Positions 47,494 to 58,668 of a stretch of 64,000 nucleotides of DNA are shown piece after piece. The stretch spans positions 36,584 through 100,583 of the forward strand of contig JADHMQ010000005.1 in NCBI GenBank assembly GCA_016779935.1. Direction: 5' to 3'. Numbering within the stretch: position 1 is the first letter of the stretch; every line of letters starts with the position of its first letter. The position numbers and the translations under genes were made by a program. A model generated the notes under the pieces. That model had not been told where the DNA came from and did not search any database. It saw nothing but the letters and a program-made list of their open reading frames with translations. The DNA is from Flavobacteriales bacterium. Its GTDB lineage: Bacteria; Bacteroidota; Bacteroidia; Flavobacteriales; UBA7312.

Positions 47494-48096
47494 TTATTTA
47501 GAATATAATTCAACAATCAGTTGTTCCTTAATATTTTCTGAAATTTGCTCTCTTTGTGGTAATACTAATAACTTACCAGACATAAGGTCAGAATTCCATT
47601 CAACATATTCACACTTATCAGTTGAATTAACTAGAGAGTTAGAAATAACTTCTAGTGATTTTGATTTTTCACGAACAGCTACATTATCGCCTACGTTAAC
47701 TGAAAATGATGGTATATTAACTATTTGACCATTTACTGTTATGTGACGGTGCGTAACTAATTGTCTTGCTGCTCTTCGTGTTGGGGCTATTCCTAGCCTA
47801 TATACGATATTATCTAGGCGAGTTTCACACAATTGTAATAAAATTTCACCTGTAATACCTTTTCTTCTTGTAGCTTCTTTAAATAAGTTAGAAAATTGCT
47901 TTTCTAAAATACCATAAGTATACTTAGCTTTTTGCTTTTCAGCTAACTGACCAGCATATTCCGATTTTTTAGATCTACGGTTGTTACCGTGCTGACCTGG
48001 ACCATAATTCTTTCTTTCCAATGCTTTATCAGGACCGAAGATTGGTTCGTTGAATCGTCTTGCAATTTTTGATTGAGGACCTCTATATCTTGCCAT
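47494..48096 (-). CDS. rpsD: Ribosomal protein S4
   Basis: Primary 16S rRNA binder that nucleates the 30S 5' domain. 200 aa; the S4 RNA-binding domain ([30 protein letters not shown]) is at about 92-150. No N-terminal zinc-binding cysteines are present, so it is the C-minus type. Lies between rpsK and rpoA; S4 represses the alpha operon in E. coli, but no such mRNA site was identified here. Confidence 0.96.
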   Translation of the reverse strand: MARYRGPQSKIARRFNEPIFGPDKALERKNYGPGQHGNNRRSKKSEYAGQLAEKQKAKYTYGILEKQFSNLFKEATRRKGITGEILLQLCETRLDNIVYRLGIAPTRRAARQLVTHRHITVNGQIVNIPSFSVNVGDNVAVREKSKSLEVISNSLVNSTDKCEYVEWNSDLMSGKLLVLPQREQISENIKEQLIVELYSK

Positions 48097-48122
48097 TTTT
48101 TTGCTTGTTTATGCTTAATAAA

Positions 48123-48506
48123 TTAAACTCTTCTTCTTTTAGGAGGGCGACATCCATTGTGAGGGATTGGTGTAATATCAACAATTTCAGTTACTACTAT
48201 TCCATTATTATGGAGAGTTCTAATAGCAGATTCTCTTCCAGCTCCAGGTCCTTTAACATATACCTTTACTTTTCTTAAACCTGCTTCGTGTGCTCTACCT
48301 GCACAATCTTGTGCAGCTGTTTGTGCAGCATAAGGAGTATTTTTCTTTGAACCTCTAAATCCCATTTTACCAGCTGAAGACCAAGAGATTACTTGACCTT
48401 GATTATTGGTTAGTGAAATAATAATGTTGTTAAACGTCGCTTGAATGTGAGCTTGTCCAACAGCATCAACTTTTACAGTTCTTTTCTTCTGATTTGATTT
48501 AGCCAT
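48123..48506 (-). CDS. rpsK: Ribosomal protein S11
   Basis: 30S platform protein, 127 aa. [15 protein letters not shown] near residue 20, [20 protein letters not shown], and the C-terminal [18 protein letters not shown]. Follows rpsM by ten bases and precedes rpsD by 26. Confidence 0.97.
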   Translation of the reverse strand: MAKSNQKKRTVKVDAVGQAHIQATFNNIIISLTNNQGQVISWSSAGKMGFRGSKKNTPYAAQTAAQDCAGRAHEAGLRKVKVYVKGPGAGRESAIRTLHNNGIVVTEIVDITPIPHNGCRPPKRRRV

Positions 48507-48516
48507 ATTTCAGTGA

Positions 48517-48894
48517 TTATTTAGTAGCTTTCTTTTTATTAGCAACTGTTTTTCTTCTTCCTTTTCTAGTTCTGGAATTGTTCTTGGTACGCTGACCTCT
48601 TAAAGGTAAACCAACTCTATGTCTAATACCTCTGTTACATCCTATATCCATAAGACGCTTAATGTTCATTTGTGTTTCAGAACGTAGCTCACCTTCAACT
48701 TTAATTTCGTCACCTATAATTTGACGAATGTCTGAAAGCTGCTTATCGTTCCAGTCTTGAACTTTAACACTGTGATCAATACCAGCTTTATCTAAAATCT
48801 GTTTAGCTACGGTCGAACCTATACCGAAAATATAGGTAAGTCCTATAACACCTCTTTTGTTTTTTGGTAAATCTATACCTGCAATTCTAGCCAT
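48517..48894 (-). CDS. rpsM: Ribosomal protein S13
   Basis: 30S head protein that contacts tRNA and L5. 125 aa; [14 protein letters not shown] at the N-terminus, YIFGIG, and [19 protein letters not shown] near the basic C-terminus. Lies 16 bases after rpmJ and ten bases before rpsK, as in the alpha operon. Confidence 0.97.
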   Translation of the reverse strand: MARIAGIDLPKNKRGVIGLTYIFGIGSTVAKQILDKAGIDHSVKVQDWNDKQLSDIRQIIGDEIKVEGELRSETQMNIKRLMDIGCNRGIRHRVGLPLRGQRTKNNSRTRKGRRKTVANKKKATK

Positions 48895-48910
48895 TTACTA
48901 TTTTTTAAAA

Positions 48911-49027
48911 TTAACCTTGACGTTGTTTAAACTTAGGATTCTTTTTATTGATAACGTATAATCGTCCTTTTCTTCGAACAATTTTACAATCTTCACTTCT
49001 CTTTTTTAATGATGCTCTAACTTTCAT
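48911..49027 (-). CDS. rpmJ: Ribosomal protein L36, zinc-independent type
   Basis: 38-aa protein, too short for usual ORF cut-offs: starts [15 protein letters not shown] and ends KFKQRQG. Of the four zinc ligands of the C+ form only one cysteine (C14) remains, so this is the C-minus paralogue that works without zinc. It lies between infA and rpsM, its normal place. Confidence 0.94.
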   Translation of the reverse strand: MKVRASLKKRSEDCKIVRRKGRLYVINKKNPKFKQRQG

Positions 49028-49032
49028 TTTTC

Positions 49033-49248
49033 TTAGTATCTGTAAGTTATTCTTCCTTTTGTTAAATCATATGGAGACATTTCTAATTTAACTTTGTCTC
49101 CTGGTAACAATTTGATGTAAAATTTTCTCATTTTACCTGAAATATGAGCTGTAATAATATGCCCATTTTCAAGTTCCACTCTAAACATTGCGTTTGAGAG
49201 TGCTTGAGTTATTACTCCATCTTGTTCTATGTGTGCCTGTTTGGCCAT
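49033..49248 (-). CDS. infA: Translation initiation factor IF-1
   Basis: 71-aa OB-fold protein that occupies the ribosomal A site during initiation. [34 protein letters not shown] and the C-terminal [10 protein letters not shown] are standard. Two bases after map and five before rpmJ. Confidence 0.97.
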   Translation of the reverse strand: MAKQAHIEQDGVITQALSNAMFRVELENGHIITAHISGKMRKFYIKLLPGDKVKLEMSPYDLTKGRITYRY

Positions 49249-49250
49249 AT

Positions 49251-50027
49251 TTATTTTTTATTCAATTCTTTCTCAATCCATTCAAAGCTTGATAAAATAT
49301 CCGCTTTTCCTTGTCTTACAACTACAGTGTGTTCAAAATGTGCAGAAGGTTTGTTATCTGCGGTAGTTATTGTCCATCCATCTAAATGTTGACGGATATT
49401 TTTAACTCCCAAATTAATCATTGGTTCTATCGCAATGACTAATCCATCTTGTAACTTAGGACCACGTCCTCTTTTACCATAATTCGGCACTTCCGGGCTT
49501 TCATGTAAATGTTCACCCACACCATGTCCAACTAACTCGCGAACAACTCCGTATTTATGAGATTCTGCGAATTGCTGTATCGCATAGCTGATATCTCCAA
49601 CTCGGTTACCCACAACAGCTTGTTCAATTCCTTTGTACAAACTGTCTTTGGTCACGTCCAGTAGCTTTTGAGTTTCTGCATCTATACTACCAATAGCATA
49701 GGTATAAGCAGAGTCACCATAAAATCCATTCATCAAAACTCCACAATCTACCGAAAGTATTGAGCCTTCTTTTAAAGGTTCATCATTCGGAATACCATGC
49801 ACCACTTGACTGTCTGGTGACATACACAATGTGTTCGGAAACCCATTGTATCCCTTAAAAGCTGGTACGCCTCCATTATCCATTATGTACTCTTCAGCAC
49901 GTTGATCAAGTTTTAGAGTACTAACTCCGGGCTCAATCATTTTGGCAACTTCGGCGTGTGCCTTTGCAACAAGTAAAGAACTTTTTCTTATCAATTCAAC
50001 TTCTTCGTCGGTCTTTAAAAAGATCAT
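49251..50027 (-). CDS. map: Methionine aminopeptidase type I
   Basis: Removes initiator methionine from nascent proteins. 258 aa pita-bread fold; metal ligands in [17 protein letters not shown] (two Asp), [10 protein letters not shown] (His) and two C-terminal Glu ([16 protein letters not shown]). Placed between secY and infA; adk, common here in other phyla, is absent. Confidence 0.96.
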   Translation of the reverse strand: MIFLKTDEEVELIRKSSLLVAKAHAEVAKMIEPGVSTLKLDQRAEEYIMDNGGVPAFKGYNGFPNTLCMSPDSQVVHGIPNDEPLKEGSILSVDCGVLMNGFYGDSAYTYAIGSIDAETQKLLDVTKDSLYKGIEQAVVGNRVGDISYAIQQFAESHKYGVVRELVGHGVGEHLHESPEVPNYGKRGRGPKLQDGLVIAIEPMINLGVKNIRQHLDGWTITTADNKPSAHFEHTVVVRQGKADILSSFEWIEKELNKK

Positions 50028-50037
50028 CGAATCCGTT

Positions 50038-51423
50038 TTATTGTGCCATCATTCCAGATGACTTTCCTTTTATCCTTCCAGTACTTGTTAATCCGTCATA
50101 ATGACGCATTAATAAGTGACTTTCAATCTGCTGTAGTGTATCCAACACTACCCCTACCATAATTAATAATGAGGTTCCGCCATAAAACTGAGCGAATCCT
50201 TGGTTAACTCCAAACTGCATAGCAAATGCTGGAAGAATAGCCACAAATGCTAGAAATAAAGAGCCAGGCAAAGTAATTTTTGACATTGCGTCATCTAAAA
50301 ACTCTGCTGTCTTACGTCCAGGTTTTACACCTGGTATAAATCCTCCATTCTTTTTCATATCATCAGCCATTTGTTTTGGATTAACAGTAATAGCTGTGTA
50401 AAAATATGTGAAAATTACAACCATGAAAAAGAATACTAGGTTGTACCAAAATCCTGCGAAATCAGTAAAAGCAGCTGCAAATCCTTGCAATGCTTCTGAT
50501 TCTGAAAATCCAACTAAGGTAATGGGAACAAACATAATAGCTTGAGCAAATATAATTGGCATTACACCAGATGCATTAACTTTTAGTGGGATGTATTGAC
50601 GAACGCCACCGTATTGTTTATTACCAACTACTCGCTTAGCGAAATTGACTGGTATTCTTCGTGTTCCCTGGACTAGTAATATACTAACGAGTATCACAAG
50701 CATTAGAGCAAGGATTTCTATGAGGAACATAACTAATCCACCACCTTGACTTTCTAATGATGTAGCAAACTCAGCAAATAATGATCCTGGTAATGCTGCA
50801 ATAATACCAATCATAATGATTATTGAAATACCATTACCGATACCTCTATCTGTAATTTTTTCTCCTAACCACATTACAAACATGGTTCCTGTTACTAGAA
50901 CAATGATGGACATGATAGAGAAAAAGAATGTAGCTTCGTTATTCACAAATACATAACCAATAGTTCCATCTGCAAGCTCAATGGGCTTGTTAAGCCACTG
51001 ACTCTTAAGGTTAGATATAAATCCTGGTGCTTGGAAACCAGTAATAAGAATAGTTAAATAACGTGTAATATTGTTGATTTTTCTTCTTCCACTTTCACCT
51101 TCTCTCTGTAACTTTTGGAAATAAGGTACTGCTATACCCATTAACTGAATTACAATAGATGCAGAAATATATGGCATGATACCAAGTGCAAATATTGAAG
51201 CTTGTGCAAAAGCACCACCCGTAAATAAATTTAATAGACCCAATAATCCATCAGGTCCACCACTAGCTTCATTGGCAGCAGATAAAACCCTTGCATCAAT
51301 ACCAGGAAGTGGGACTTGTGCTCCTAATCTATATATGAGGATAAATCCAAGAGTTACTAAGATACGATTTCTTAGTTCCTCAATCTTCCAAATATTCTTT
51401 AATGTAGTGATTAAATTTTTCAT
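50038..51423 (-). CDS. secY: Protein translocase subunit SecY
   Basis: Channel-forming subunit of SecYEG in the inner membrane. 461 aa with about ten transmembrane helices; YRLGAQVPLPGID near the N-terminus, the plug region, and the C-terminal cytoplasmic loop before RHYDGLTSTGRIKGKS. Follows rplO by nine bases, as in the spc operon. Confidence 0.97.
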   Translation of the reverse strand: MKNLITTLKNIWKIEELRNRILVTLGFILIYRLGAQVPLPGIDARVLSAANEASGGPDGLLGLLNLFTGGAFAQASIFALGIMPYISASIVIQLMGIAVPYFQKLQREGESGRRKINNITRYLTILITGFQAPGFISNLKSQWLNKPIELADGTIGYVFVNNEATFFFSIMSIIVLVTGTMFVMWLGEKITDRGIGNGISIIIMIGIIAALPGSLFAEFATSLESQGGGLVMFLIEILALMLVILVSILLVQGTRRIPVNFAKRVVGNKQYGGVRQYIPLKVNASGVMPIIFAQAIMFVPITLVGFSESEALQGFAAAFTDFAGFWYNLVFFFMVVIFTYFYTAITVNPKQMADDMKKNGGFIPGVKPGRKTAEFLDDAMSKITLPGSLFLAFVAILPAFAMQFGVNQGFAQFYGGTSLLIMVGVVLDTLQQIESHLLMRHYDGLTSTGRIKGKSSGMMAQ

Positions 51424-51432
51424 ATTTATTCG

Positions 51433-51882
51433 TTACAAAGTAGTTGCTGTACCTCCAACTGATTCGATTGCAGACTTTGCTGTAGCGGAAAAACCATGAA
51501 CAGTAATATTAAGTTTAGCTTTTAATTCACCTCTTCCTAATATTTTTACTAAATCGTTTTTATGAGCTAGACCGTTTGCAATTAAAACATCTAAGTCAAT
51601 AGTATCTTTTATTTTTTTGTTGTCAACTAAAGATTGAAGTGTGTGTAAATTAACACCTCTGAATTCTTTTCTGTTTGGGTTTGTAAATCCAAACTTTGGA
51701 ACTCTTCTTTGAAGTGGCATTTGACCACCTTCAAAACCAATCTTTCTTGAATAACCAGATCTAGATTTAGCTCCTTTGTGACCTCTTGTAGAAGTACCAC
51801 CTTTTTTAGAACCTTCACCTCTAGCGATTCTTTTTCTATTTTTTATTGACCCTTTTGCAGGAGTTAGATTACTTAAATCCAT
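51433..51882 (-). CDS. rplO: Ribosomal protein L15
   Basis: 149 aa. N-terminal loop rich in Gly/Lys/Arg (RIARGEGSKKGGTSTRGHKG) that threads into 23S rRNA, and a globular C-terminus with the ILGRGELKAKLNI strand. Between rpmD and secY in the spc order. Confidence 0.97.
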   Translation of the reverse strand: MDLSNLTPAKGSIKNRKRIARGEGSKKGGTSTRGHKGAKSRSGYSRKIGFEGGQMPLQRRVPKFGFTNPNRKEFRGVNLHTLQSLVDNKKIKDTIDLDVLIANGLAHKNDLVKILGRGELKAKLNITVHGFSATAKSAIESVGGTATTL

Positions 51883-51902
51883 AGTTTTCTTTAAAACTTA
51901 AA

Positions 51903-52085
51903 TTATTTTACTTCTTCTACCTTCAATAGGTGAGCAACTTTTTTTACCATTCCTAACACTTGAGGAGTAGTTTCGTGCTCTACACTATGATTAATTTTCT
52001 TTAGACCTAATGCCAAAATTGTTCTTTTTTGACTCTCTGGTCGTCCGATTTTACTTTTTACTTGTGTTACTCTGATTTTAGCCAT
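51903..52085 (-). CDS. rpmD: Ribosomal protein L30
   Basis: 60-aa short bacterial form: IRVTQVKSKIGRPESQKRT, LGLKKINHSVEHE and VAHLLKVEEV. L30 is missing from several phyla but retained here. Twelve bases after rpsE and 20 before rplO. Confidence 0.96.
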   Translation of the reverse strand: MAKIRVTQVKSKIGRPESQKRTILALGLKKINHSVEHETTPQVLGMVKKVAHLLKVEEVK

Positions 52086-52097
52086 CAGTTTATTTTT

Positions 52098-52610
52098 TTA
52101 TCCGTTAAAAACTGTTTCTACATTCACACCTCTTTGATTAGCTACCTGCTTAGGGCTTCTTAAATCAGTTAATGCTTTCATTGTAGCCTTAACAAGGTTA
52201 TGAGGGTTGGATGAACCTTTAGACTTTGCTAATACATCGTGAACACCTGCACTTTCAAGAACAGCACGCATTGCACCACCAGCCTTTACTCCAGTACCGT
52301 TTGATGCTGGCTTAATTAAAACTTGAGAGCCTGAAAACTTAGCTTCTTGTTCATGTGGAATAGTGCCTTTATGAATAGATACTTTAACTAAATTTTTCTT
52401 TGCTGAATCAATAGCTTTACTGATAGCGACAGTAACTTCTTGCGACTTTCCTAGGCCATGACCTACAATTCCATTTCCGTCTCCTACAACAACTATTGCA
52501 GAAAAACTGAATGTACGACCACCTTTAGTTACTTTAGTCACTCGTTGGATACCAACTAGCCTATCCGTTAACTCAATGTCGCTTGCTTTTACTTTTTTGA
52601 TGTTTGACAT
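52098..52610 (-). CDS. rpsE: Ribosomal protein S5
   Basis: 30S protein of 170 aa involved in decoding fidelity. Double-stranded-RNA-binding-like N domain ([20 protein letters not shown]), [17 protein letters not shown], and the C domain with [21 protein letters not shown]. Between rplR and rpmD. Confidence 0.97.
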   Translation of the reverse strand: MSNIKKVKASDIELTDRLVGIQRVTKVTKGGRTFSFSAIVVVGDGNGIVGHGLGKSQEVTVAISKAIDSAKKNLVKVSIHKGTIPHEQEAKFSGSQVLIKPASNGTGVKAGGAMRAVLESAGVHDVLAKSKGSSNPHNLVKATMKALTDLRSPKQVANQRGVNVETVFNG

Positions 52611-52622
52611 GTATATAAATTC

Positions 52623-52964
52623 TTAAAATTTTAATCCTGATTCACGTGCACCTTCGGCTAGAGCTTTCACTCTACCATGGTATAGATAACCACCTCTATC
52701 AAATACGACATTTGAAATACCAGCAGCTTGACTCTTCTCAGAAATCAACTTACCTACCTCTGTAGCTTGATCAATTTTTGTTCCCTGAACCTCTTTCGAA
52801 GATGCAGCAGCTAGAGTATTACCACTAATATCATCTATTACTTGAGCGTATATCTCTTTATTACTTCTGAATATCGCAAGTCTTGGCGTCTGTGCTGAGC
52901 CAGAAATAGTTGCTCTAATTCTTTTTCTAATTTTTCTTCTTCTTGAATCTTTTGAAAATGCCAT
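52623..52964 (-). CDS. rplR: Ribosomal protein L18
   Basis: 5S rRNA-binding protein, 113 aa. Basic N-terminus, [19 protein letters not shown], and [22 protein letters not shown] at the C-terminus. Twelve bases before rpsE, 20 after rplF. Confidence 0.97.
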   Translation of the reverse strand: MAFSKDSRRRKIRKRIRATISGSAQTPRLAIFRSNKEIYAQVIDDISGNTLAAASSKEVQGTKIDQATEVGKLISEKSQAAGISNVVFDRGGYLYHGRVKALAEGARESGLKF

Positions 52965-52984
52965 TTTCTTATTTTTTATTTCTA

Positions 52985-53539
52985 TTACTTAGCAGAAGTT
53001 TTACCAGCTTTTCTTCTCAATTGTTCTCCTACAAATTTAATTCCTTTCCCTTTGTACGGTTCAGGTTTTCTTAGTGAACGAATTTTAGCGGCAACAACCC
53101 CTAATAATTGATTGTCAGTTGACGTTAATGTAATGGTTGGGTTTTGCCCTTTTTCAGAAAGTGTTTCAACCTTTACTTCAGAAGGAATTTCAAATATAAC
53201 ATTGTGCGAAAAACCTAAAGCTAGTTCCAGTTTTTGTCCTGAATTACTGGCTCTATATCCTACACCAACTAGTTCTAGTTGTTTTTTAAATCCTTCGTTA
53301 ACTCCTATAATCATGTTGTTGATTAAAGAACGTGTTAGTCCATGAAATGACTTATGTTCTTTACTGTCAGATGGACGTGCTACAACAACTGATGTTTCTT
53401 CTACTTTAACATCCATATCAGGATGAAAAGTTTTAGTTAATTCCCCTAACTTACCTTTTACAACAAAGGTGTTGTTTTCACCTTTGGAGATAGTGACTCC
53501 TTGTGGCAATGTAATTGGGTTGTTTCCTATTCTAGACAT
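52985..53539 (-). CDS. rplF: Ribosomal protein L6
   Basis: 184 aa with two duplicated domains; the C-terminal [23 protein letters not shown] signature is clear, and [15 protein letters not shown] opens the protein. Lies between rpsH and rplR. Confidence 0.97.
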   Translation of the reverse strand: MSRIGNNPITLPQGVTISKGENNTFVVKGKLGELTKTFHPDMDVKVEETSVVVARPSDSKEHKSFHGLTRSLINNMIIGVNEGFKKQLELVGVGYRASNSGQKLELALGFSHNVIFEIPSEVKVETLSEKGQNPTITLTSTDNQLLGVVAAKIRSLRKPEPYKGKGIKFVGEQLRRKAGKTSAK

Positions 53540-53562
53540 TTTATATCTCTAATTAAAATATA

Positions 53563-53955
53563 TTAATAAACGTAACATAAAACTTCACCACCAACATTAA
53601 GGTTTTTTGCTTCCTTGTCTGTCATAACACCTTTTGATGTTGATAATATTGCTATACCTAATCCGTTAAGGACTCTTGGCATAGTTTGTTTGTTTGCATA
53701 TTTTCTTAAACCAGGCTTACTGATTCTCTCAATCTTTTCGAAAGCTGGAGTTGAACCATTGTATTTTAGAGCGATTTTAATCATCCCTTGTTTGTTATCT
53801 TCTTCAAACTTATAGTTTAAGATATAACCTTTATCTTTCAAAATCTTTGTCATTTCCTTCTTTGTGTTTGAAGAAGGAATCATAACAACTTTGTGCCCTG
53901 CTTTTGAAGCGTTTCTAATTCGCGTCAAGTAATCTGCTATTGGATCTGTATACAT
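53563..53955 (-). CDS. rpsH: Ribosomal protein S8
   Basis: Central-domain 16S rRNA binder, 130 aa. [19 protein letters not shown] at the N-terminus and [19 protein letters not shown] near the C-terminus. S8 represses the spc operon by binding mRNA near rplE in E. coli; the corresponding structure was not tested here. Confidence 0.97.
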   Translation of the reverse strand: MYTDPIADYLTRIRNASKAGHKVVMIPSSNTKKEMTKILKDKGYILNYKFEEDNKQGMIKIALKYNGSTPAFEKIERISKPGLRKYANKQTMPRVLNGLGIAILSTSKGVMTDKEAKNLNVGGEVLCYVY

Positions 53956-53976
53956 ATCTTTATATTGAGTAAAAAA

Positions 53977-54246
53977 TTACCAACTTGCTTTTTTAACACC
54001 AGGGATTAGTCCCTGATTTGCCATTTCTCTGAAAGTTACCCTAGAGATTCCAAATTGTCTCATGTATCCTTTTGGACGACCAGTTAATTTACATCTATTG
54101 TGTAAACGAACAGGAGACGCATTCTTAGGAAGTTTCTGAAGTGCTTCGTGATCACCGGCTGCTTTGAGAGCTGCTCTTTTCTCAGCATACTTCTCAACCA
54201 ACTTTTGGCGCTTCACTTCTCTTGCTTTCATTGATTCTTTTGCCAT
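53977..54246 (-). CDS. rpsN: Ribosomal protein S14, zinc-independent type
   Basis: 89 aa, the long C-minus form: N-terminal basic extension, then [23 protein letters not shown]. The CXXC zinc pairs of the 61-aa form are absent. Together with the C-minus L36 this means that part of the ribosome needs no zinc. Four bases... three bases separate it from rplE. Confidence 0.96.
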   Translation of the reverse strand: MAKESMKAREVKRQKLVEKYAEKRAALKAAGDHEALQKLPKNASPVRLHNRCKLTGRPKGYMRQFGISRVTFREMANQGLIPGVKKASW

Positions 54247-54249
54247 AAT

Positions 54250-54795
54250 TTATTTTTTAAATGGTAAACCAAATTCGGTTAATAAACTTTTTGCTTCGTC
54301 ATCAGTAGTTGCTGTAGTAACAAAGGTGATATCCATACCAGTAATTTTGTTTACTTGATCAATATCGATTTCAGGAAAAATGATTTGCTCCTTAATTCCT
54401 AAGTTATAATTTCCTCTACCGTCAAAACCTTTAGCGTTAATTCCTCTGAAGTCACGTACTCTAGGTAAAGAAGATGTAATCAATCTGTCTAAGAATTCAA
54501 ACATTTTGTCTCCTCTAAGTGTTACACGAGCTCCAATTGGCATACCTTTTCTTAACTTAAAGTTAGAGATATCTTTTTTTGATTTCGTAGCAACAGCTTT
54601 CTGACCAGTAATCAATGTCATTTCACTACAAGCTTGGTCAACCATTTTCTTATCAGAAACGGCATCACCTAACCCTTGGTTTAGACAGATTTTAACAAGT
54701 TTTGGCACTTGCATTACTGATTTGTAAGAGTACTTTTCTTGTAGCCTTGCTACGATTTCCTCTGAATATTTTGATTTTAATCTAGGTGTATACAT
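54250..54795 (-). CDS. rplE: Ribosomal protein L5
   Basis: 5S rRNA and P-site tRNA contact protein, 181 aa. [31 protein letters not shown] and [10 protein letters not shown] are typical. Its ATG shares a base with the rplX stop codon, implying coupled translation. Confidence 0.97.
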   Translation of the reverse strand: MYTPRLKSKYSEEIVARLQEKYSYKSVMQVPKLVKICLNQGLGDAVSDKKMVDQACSEMTLITGQKAVATKSKKDISNFKLRKGMPIGARVTLRGDKMFEFLDRLITSSLPRVRDFRGINAKGFDGRGNYNLGIKEQIIFPEIDIDQVNKITGMDITFVTTATTDDEAKSLLTEFGLPFKK

Positions 54796-55118
54796 TACTT
54801 AATTACCTCCCCTGATTTTTTAGAATAACGAGTTAATTTTCCTGTTTTCTCATCTATTTTTCTACCAATTCTAGTTGCTTCTCCAGATTTTGGGTCAACA
54901 ACCATAAGATTAGAAATATGAATAGATGATTCTTGTTTTATTATACCACCTTGAGGATTTGCAGCATTAGGTTTAGTATGTTTTGAAACCATATTAACAC
55001 CCTCAACAAGTGCTCTAGATTTTGCAACTAAAACCTCAATTACTTTGCCCTCTTGACCTTTTGAGTTTCCTGCAATTACCTTTACAGTATCTCCTTTCTT
55101 TATGTGTAACTTCGACAT
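54795..55118 (-). CDS. rplX: Ribosomal protein L24
   Basis: Assembly-initiating 50S protein, 107 aa. KOW motif at the N-terminus ([21 protein letters not shown]) and the [18 protein letters not shown] segment. Twelve bases after rplN; overlaps rplE by one base. Confidence 0.97.
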   Translation of the reverse strand: MSKLHIKKGDTVKVIAGNSKGQEGKVIEVLVAKSRALVEGVNMVSKHTKPNAANPQGGIIKQESSIHISNLMVVDPKSGEATRIGRKIDEKTGKLTRYSKKSGEVIK

Positions 55119-55130
55119 AATTATTTTTTA

Positions 55131-55499
55131 TTACAGCACTTCAGGTGCTAATGAAACAATCTTCATGAATTGCTTATCTCTCAATTCTCTTGAAACAGGT
55201 CCGAATATACGTGTACCTCTCATTTCACCTGTTGGGTTCAACAATACGCAAGCGTTATCATCGAAACGAATGTATGAACCATCTGGACGACGAATTTCTT
55301 TTCTTGTTCTTACGACAACAGCTTTAGCAACGGTACCTTTTTTAATATTACCTGAAGGGATTGCATCTTTAACTGTTACCACAATAGTGTCACCAATAGA
55401 AGCATATCTTCGCTTAGTTCCACCTAGAACTTTAATACAAAGAACTTCTTTAGCTCCAGAATTGTCGGCTACTTTTAATCTACTTTCTTGTTGTATCAT
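55131..55499 (-). CDS. rplN: Ribosomal protein L14
   Basis: 50S protein at the subunit interface, 122 aa. [18 protein letters not shown] start, [13 protein letters not shown], and [13 protein letters not shown]. One base after rpsQ stop. Confidence 0.98.
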   Translation of the reverse strand: MIQQESRLKVADNSGAKEVLCIKVLGGTKRRYASIGDTIVVTVKDAIPSGNIKKGTVAKAVVVRTRKEIRRPDGSYIRFDDNACVLLNPTGEMRGTRIFGPVSRELRDKQFMKIVSLAPEVL

Positions 55500-55500
55500 T

Positions 55501-55752
55501 TTACTTAGCTCTTTCTATAATTTCAACTAACCTCCAACATTTGTTTTTACTGATTGGACGGGTTTCCATAATTTTTACTGTATCTCCTGGGTTACATTCA
55601 TTCTTTTCATCATGAGCAGTAAACTTGCTTGTTTTCATAACAAACTTTCCATAGAGAGGGTGTTTTTCTCTTCTTGTAACAGAAACAACAACAGACTTAT
55701 CCATTTTGTCACTAGTTACAACACCTATTCTTTCCTTTCTGAGGTTTCTCAT
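55501..55752 (-). CDS. rpsQ: Ribosomal protein S17
   Basis: OB-fold 16S rRNA binder, 83 aa. [40 protein letters not shown] and [16 protein letters not shown]. Seven bases after rpmC. Confidence 0.97.
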   Translation of the reverse strand: MRNLRKERIGVVTSDKMDKSVVVSVTRREKHPLYGKFVMKTSKFTAHDEKNECNPGDTVKIMETRPISKNKCWRLVEIIERAK

Positions 55753-55759
55753 TTCCTTA

Positions 55760-55963
55760 TTAGTTTTGAACTTCGTTTAATTCTCTAGATTTCAACTCAG
55801 TTAGAATTCTAGCTACAGTTTTTCTAGCGAAAGTAATTTGCTTTGGATTCTCTAAAGGAGATACCATATGATTTACTCTCATTTTTTCTAAACGAGCTTT
55901 CTCAGATCCTAAAAGATCTTCGAGTTCGTTAGTTGTCTTTTCTTTAATTACTGATTGTTTCAT
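55760..55963 (-). CDS. rpmC: Ribosomal protein L29
   Basis: 67-aa helical hairpin near the tunnel exit, starting [18 protein letters not shown] and containing the conserved [19 protein letters not shown]. The frame is open a further 25 codons upstream (to 56038), but that part overlaps rplP and is not L29-like, so ATG 55963 is used, ten bases after the rplP stop. Confidence 0.95.
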   Translation of the reverse strand: MKQSVIKEKTTNELEDLLGSEKARLEKMRVNHMVSPLENPKQITFARKTVARILTELKSRELNEVQN

Positions 55964-55973
55964 TACTAAATTT

Positions 55974-56396
55974 TTAAGCCTCAACGTAGTCTCTACGTAC
56001 GACAAATTTTGTTTTAATTGGTAACTTCTGAGCTGCAAGACGCAAAGCTTCTTGAGCTATTTCATGAGAGACTCCATCACATTCGAAGAGTACTCTACCA
56101 GGCCTTACAACTGCAGCCCAATAATCAGGAGCACCTTTACCTTTACCCATCCTTACCTCTGCAGGCTTTGAAGTAACAGGTTTGTCTGGAAAAATACGAA
56201 TCCAAACTTGACCCTGTCTTTTCATATAACGGGTAACAGCAATACGAGCAGCTTCAATCTGACGAGCAGTTATCCACGTTTCTTCTAATGCTTTTATTCC
56301 GAAAGATCCGAAAGCCAACTGGTGACCTCTTTGGGCATTTCCTTTCATTCTGCCCTTTTGCATCTTTCTAAACTTTGTCTTCTTTGGCTGTAACAT
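55974..56396 (-). CDS. rplP: Ribosomal protein L16
   Basis: 50S protein near the A site, 140 aa. [19 protein letters not shown] start, [22 protein letters not shown], and [14 protein letters not shown]. Between rpsC and rpmC. Confidence 0.97.
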   Translation of the reverse strand: MLQPKKTKFRKMQKGRMKGNAQRGHQLAFGSFGIKALEETWITARQIEAARIAVTRYMKRQGQVWIRIFPDKPVTSKPAEVRMGKGKGAPDYWAAVVRPGRVLFECDGVSHEIAQEALRLAAQKLPIKTKFVVRRDYVEA

Positions 56397-56421
56397 ATCT
56401 GTATTACGCTTTTAAACTAAA

Positions 56422-57132
56422 TTATTTTCTTTTTCTCTTAAATTTTCCACCAGGTTTCATTCCCTTTGGCTTGTTTGATAAACCAACGTTTGGTGATAAA
56501 TCTCTTGTGCCATAAACTTCTCCTTTACATATCCACACTTTGATACCAATTCTTCCGTATGTTGTGTGTGCTTCTTCTAAAGCATAATCAATGTCAGCTC
56601 TAAAAGTGTGAAGTGGAGTTCTTCCGTCTTTAAACATTTCTGAACGAGCCATTTCAGCGCCATTCAAACGACCAGAAATCTTTACTTTAATTCCTTCTGC
56701 ACCCATTCTCATGGTTCCTGCAACTGCCATTTTGATAGCACGACGGAAAGATATTCTTCCTTCGATTTGTCGAGCGATACTAGCAGCTACTAATGTTGCA
56801 TCAAGCTCTGGACGCTTTACTTCGTAGATGTTAATTTGAACCTCTTTCTTGGTGATTTTCTTAAGCTCTTCTCTTAACTTATCAACTTCTTGCCCACCTT
56901 TACCAATAATAATTCCAGGTCGTGCAGTATGGATAGTAACTGTAACCATCTTAAGTGTTCTTTCGATTACAACTCTTGCAACACTTGCATTTGAAAGTCT
57001 TACGCCTACATACTGACGAATTTTACTGTCTTCAGCAATTTTATCGCCGTAGTTTCTTCCACCATACCAGTTAGAATCCCATCCTTTGATGTATCCTAAT
57101 CTATTGCCTATTGGATTTGTCTTTTGTCCCAT
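56422..57132 (-). CDS. rpsC: Ribosomal protein S3
   Basis: mRNA-entry protein, 236 aa. N-terminal region [22 protein letters not shown] domain with [17 protein letters not shown], and C-terminal domain ([20 protein letters not shown]). The ATG overlaps the rplV stop. Confidence 0.97.
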   Translation of the reverse strand: MGQKTNPIGNRLGYIKGWDSNWYGGRNYGDKIAEDSKIRQYVGVRLSNASVARVVIERTLKMVTVTIHTARPGIIIGKGGQEVDKLREELKKITKKEVQINIYEVKRPELDATLVAASIARQIEGRISFRRAIKMAVAGTMRMGAEGIKVKISGRLNGAEMARSEMFKDGRTPLHTFRADIDYALEEAHTTYGRIGIKVWICKGEVYGTRDLSPNVGLSNKPKGMKPGGKFKRKRK

Positions 57133-57545
57133 TATGAATCTTGGTTTTCTTGTGTTCTACTTCCTAATACGAGGGTAACATGATTAGATCTTTTTCTAAT
57201 TCTATGTGCACGACCTTGTGGTGCAGGCTGAACACGTTTTAACATTCTACCACTATCAACAGTTATTTCTTTAACAAAAAGGTTACTATCTTCTATTTTA
57301 GAACCTTCGTTTTTAGATTCCCAATTAGCTATAGCAGACATCAATAATTTTTCTAATCTACCAGAAGCTTCTTTTGCATTGAATCTTAAAATATTTAATG
57401 CTTTCTCTACATTTTCACCTCTAATGATATCAGCAACTAATCTCATTTTTCTTGGTGATGTAGGGCAATTGTTAAGCTTAGCAAAGGCAACGTTTTTTCT
57501 TGCCTCTTTTAACTCTTGAGCTGTATTTCTTTTTCTTACTCCCAT
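57132..57545 (-). CDS. rplV: Ribosomal protein L22
   Basis: Tunnel-lining 50S protein, 137 aa. [22 protein letters not shown], and the C-terminal beta hairpin [20 protein letters not shown]. Five bases after rpsS. Confidence 0.96.
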   Translation of the reverse strand: MGVRKRNTAQELKEARKNVAFAKLNNCPTSPRKMRLVADIIRGENVEKALNILRFNAKEASGRLEKLLMSAIANWESKNEGSKIEDSNLFVKEITVDSGRMLKRVQPAPQGRAHRIRKRSNHVTLVLGSRTQENQDS

Positions 57546-57550
57546 TTCAA

Positions 57551-57820
57551 TTATTTTTTCTTGTTACCAGAGTGGCCTCTAAACGTCCTAGTAGGAGAAA
57601 ACTCACCTAACTTGTGTCCTACCATATTTTCAGTAATGAAAACAGGAATAAACTGACGACCGTTATGGACTGCAATTGTTTGACCAACGAATTCTGGTGA
57701 AATCATTGACGAACGTGACCAAGTTTTGATAACATTATTTTTTCCTGAGGAAACATTCTCTTCAACTTTTTTCTGAAGTTTGAAGTGTATATATGGACCT
57801 TTTTTTAATGATCTAGCCAT
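57551..57820 (-). CDS. rpsS: Ribosomal protein S19
   Basis: 30S head protein, 89 aa. [15 protein letters not shown] start, [21 protein letters not shown], and [15 protein letters not shown]. Between rplB and rplV. Confidence 0.98.
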   Translation of the reverse strand: MARSLKKGPYIHFKLQKKVEENVSSGKNNVIKTWSRSSMISPEFVGQTIAVHNGRQFIPVFITENMVGHKLGEFSPTRTFRGHSGNKKK

Positions 57821-57828
57821 AGCCTAAT

Positions 57829-58656
57829 TTATTTTTTACGTCTTTCGACTATATAAATGTTAGAGTTATTTTTCTTAGCACGAGTTTTAAACCCTTTAGC
57901 TGGTATACCTTTTCTTGATCTTGGATGACCTCCAGATGCTCTACCTTCACCACCTCCCATTGGGTGATCAACAGGGTTCATCGCTACTGGTCTTGTTCTT
58001 GGTCTTCTACCTAACCAACGGCTACGACCTGCTTTTCCAGAGTTCTGTAAACTGTGCTCCGAGTTTGATACTGAACCCATTGTTGCTAAACAGGTTTGCA
58101 AAATCATTCTAACTTCACCTGAAGCTAATTTGATAATAGCATACTTACCGTCTCTTGCCATAAGTTGTGCATATGCACCAGCACTTCTTACAAGTACTCC
58201 ACCTTGACCTGGTCTTAATTCAATATTATGAATTGTTGCACCAAGTGGTATCTCAGAAAGGAATAATGCATTGCCTACTTCAGGGGGAGCATCTTTTCCT
58301 GAAACAACAGTCTGACCAACTTTTAAACCATTAGGAGAAACAATATATCTCTTTTCACCATCAACATAGTTTAACAAAGCAATAAACGCTGATCTGTTTG
58401 GATCATACTCAATAGTGTTTACTATTGCAGGTATTCCAAACTTATTTCTTTTAAAATCAATAACACGGTATCTCTTTTTGTGACCACCACCAGAGTAGCG
58501 CATAGTCATTTTACCGGTATTATTTCTACCACCTGATTTTGACTTTTTAGAAATCAATGATTTCTCTGGTTTATTTCCAATTGTCAACTGCTCAAAGTCA
58601 TTTACTACTTTGAAACGTTGTCCAGGTGTGGTTGGTTTTAGTTTTCTTAATCCCAT
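57829..58656 (-). CDS. rplB: Ribosomal protein L2
   Basis: Peptidyl-transferase-centre protein, 275 aa. [41 protein letters not shown], and the catalytic-region motif [20 protein letters not shown] including the conserved His. Twelve bases after rplW. Confidence 0.98.
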   Translation of the reverse strand: MGLRKLKPTTPGQRFKVVNDFEQLTIGNKPEKSLISKKSKSGGRNNTGKMTMRYSGGGHKKRYRVIDFKRNKFGIPAIVNTIEYDPNRSAFIALLNYVDGEKRYIVSPNGLKVGQTVVSGKDAPPEVGNALFLSEIPLGATIHNIELRPGQGGVLVRSAGAYAQLMARDGKYAIIKLASGEVRMILQTCLATMGSVSNSEHSLQNSGKAGRSRWLGRRPRTRPVAMNPVDHPMGGGEGRASGGHPRSRKGIPAKGFKTRAKKNNSNIYIVERRKK

Positions 58657-58668
58657 CTTATATCTTAA

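Noticed and set aside
55102..55530. 142-codon plus-strand ORF opposite rplN
   Set aside because: Antisense to a ribosomal protein gene with perfect family match.
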